From: Sphingomonas sp. Y57 | Lineage (GTDB): Bacteria; Pseudomonadota; Alphaproteobacteria; Sphingomonadales; Sphingomonadaceae | Length of the DNA stretch: 64,000 nucleotides | NCBI RefSeq assembly: GCF_001015195.1 | Contig: NZ_LDES01000038.1 | Coordinates: 1-64,000 of the forward strand | Direction of reading: 5' to 3' | Part shown: one piece after another, positions 63,490 through 64,000 of the stretch | Numbering within the stretch: position 1 is the stretch's first letter | Layout of the letters: every line of letters begins with the position of its first letter | Translations under genes and position numbers: made by a program | Notes under the pieces: generated by a model | Told to the model about the DNA's origin: nothing | Database searches by the model: none | Seen by the model: the letters and a program-made list of their open reading frames with translations, nothing else

Positions 63490-63783
63490 ATGCCCTTCGC
63501 GGAATCAAATCCCGCAAATTCCCAAGGCCCCGGCGATGATGCGCCGCTGGTGACCGGGCTTAAGGCACTGGCCTGGACGCTCGACGATCCCGCCCGGGCC
63601 CGCCGGTTGCTCGACCTGACCGGGCTGACTCCCGACGCGCTGCGCGCGGGCGCGACCGATCCCGCAATCCTTGGCGCGCTGCTCGATTTCCTTTCGGGGC
63701 ACGAGCCCGACCTGATCGCCTGCGCCGAGGCGATCGGCGCAGCACCCACCGACCTGATCCGCGCACGGGAGGCGCTGTCGTGA
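63490..63783 (+). CDS. DUF3572-family protein
   Basis: A 97-aa soluble, helical protein. The pattern ALAWTLDDPARARRLLDLTG then LDFLSGHEPDLIACAEAIGA fits DUF3572, a small family found near divK in alphaproteobacteria. Its function is unknown. Its ATG at 63490 lies 26 nt from the divK start, so the two are divergent. Its stop overlaps the GTG start of the next gene. Confidence 0.85.
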   Translation: MPFAESNPANSQGPGDDAPLVTGLKALAWTLDDPARARRLLDLTGLTPDALRAGATDPAILGALLDFLSGHEPDLIACAEAIGAAPTDLIRAREALS

Positions 63784-64000
63784 CGAACGCGACGCGGGCG
63801 ACGGGCGGCCGGCCGTTGCTGATCACCGATTGCGATGAGGTGCTGCTCCACATGGTCACGCCGTTCGGCGCCTGGCTCGACGAGGCGCACGCGATCGACT
63901 TCGCGATGGAGCGACCCGACTTCAGCAGCGCCCTCACCCGGCGTGCCGACAGCAGCCCGGTCGAGGAGGAACATATCGGGCCGCTGCTGGACGCTTTCTT
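63780..64000 (+). CDS. HAD-like hydrolase, 5' part (cut by window edge)
   Basis: A frame with a GTG start (63780) that overlaps the DUF3572 stop by GTGA. The visible 73 residues begin MTNATRATGGRPLLITDCDE and continue VLLHMVTPFGAWLDEAHAID. ITDCDEVL is a HAD motif I (two Asp around Cys). The gene runs past the window end. Starting at GTG and having a stop-overlapping start, it would be missed by an ATG-only scan. Confidence 0.75.
   Translation, partial: MTNATRATGGRPLLITDCDEVLLHMVTPFGAWLDEAHAIDFAMERPDFSSALTRRADSSPVEEEHIGPLLDAF

Noticed and set aside
1-64000. Mobile elements, CRISPR arrays, tRNA or rRNA genes
   Set aside because: None seen. No transposase or integrase motif, no regular spacer-repeat array, and no cloverleaf-type sequence was noticed, although a tRNA scan was not run.

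Overview
This is a GC-rich chromosomal window from an alphaproteobacterium. Family Sphingomonadaceae (Sphingomonas/Rhizorhabdus type) is the best fit. Supporting signs are the gene content (DivK, short HisG, DUF3572, DUF983, the thrS-infC pairing, a DHOase-like protein with the alphaproteobacterial QVHFREPG motif, sphingomonad-type small hypotheticals) and a CGTCATCCCGGCGGAGGCCG-type REP family scattered between genes. The assignment is from memory of these families, not from a search. The window is mostly core housekeeping DNA. I see no prophage, transposase, CRISPR array, tRNA or rRNA.

Layout. 0-8 kb: pgi (-), an unusual soluble MCP/Cache protein (+), then the translationally coupled block trpF-trpB-trpA-accD and folC (+). 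8-15.6 kb: a small Cys-rich sphingomonad protein behind a Fur-like palindrome, then acnA (+) and acnB (-) converging on one strong terminator, then a membrane-anchored LytTR regulator. 15.6-20.7 kb: an MHS-type transporter, ygfZ, a DHOase-like amidohydrolase, a secreted CHAP protein behind a perfect CRP-type palindrome, and a HAD phosphatase. 20.7-27.5 kb: an Mla-type lipid transport operon (STAS-permease fusion, ATPase, MCE protein, lipoprotein), then thrS, a Tat-exported ABM protein, and infC, which appears to start at an ATA codon. 27.5-34.2 kb: small membrane and VOC proteins and the most unusual gene here, a single polypeptide joining a GH18-like domain, a NodB deacetylase and a GT2 synthase, followed by a 99-aa protein and a GT-C-like membrane protein. 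34.2-42.3 kb: an epimerase-like SDR, pepN, the overlapping pair DUF898/M48 protease, an alpha/beta hydrolase coupled to a TPR protein, and an exported unknown. 42.3-53.2 kb: maeB (-), mutS (+), an exported Ala-rich coiled-coil protein, a hotdog thioesterase, a MocR regulator diverging from a DUF983 protein, and glnD. 53.2-61 kb, all (-): GNAT, VOC, hppA, thiL, TSUP, nusB, hisD, hisG. 61-64 kb: a Gdt1/UPF0016 cation exporter behind a recognisable yybP-ykoY (Mn2+) riboswitch, dps, rpmG with a terminator-like hairpin in its leader, divK, a DUF3572 protein and the start of a HAD-like gene cut by the window edge.

How the genes work together. The trp genes feed tryptophan synthesis and are coupled to fatty-acid (accD) and folate (folC) synthesis. 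The Mla genes maintain the outer-membrane lipid asymmetry. The GH18-NodB-GT2 protein and its neighbours probably make and tailor a surface polysaccharide. Metal handling is visible in the Mn riboswitch/exporter, dps and the Fur-like box. Eleven REP-like elements sit between genes, and two of them supply the last codons of neighbouring proteins.
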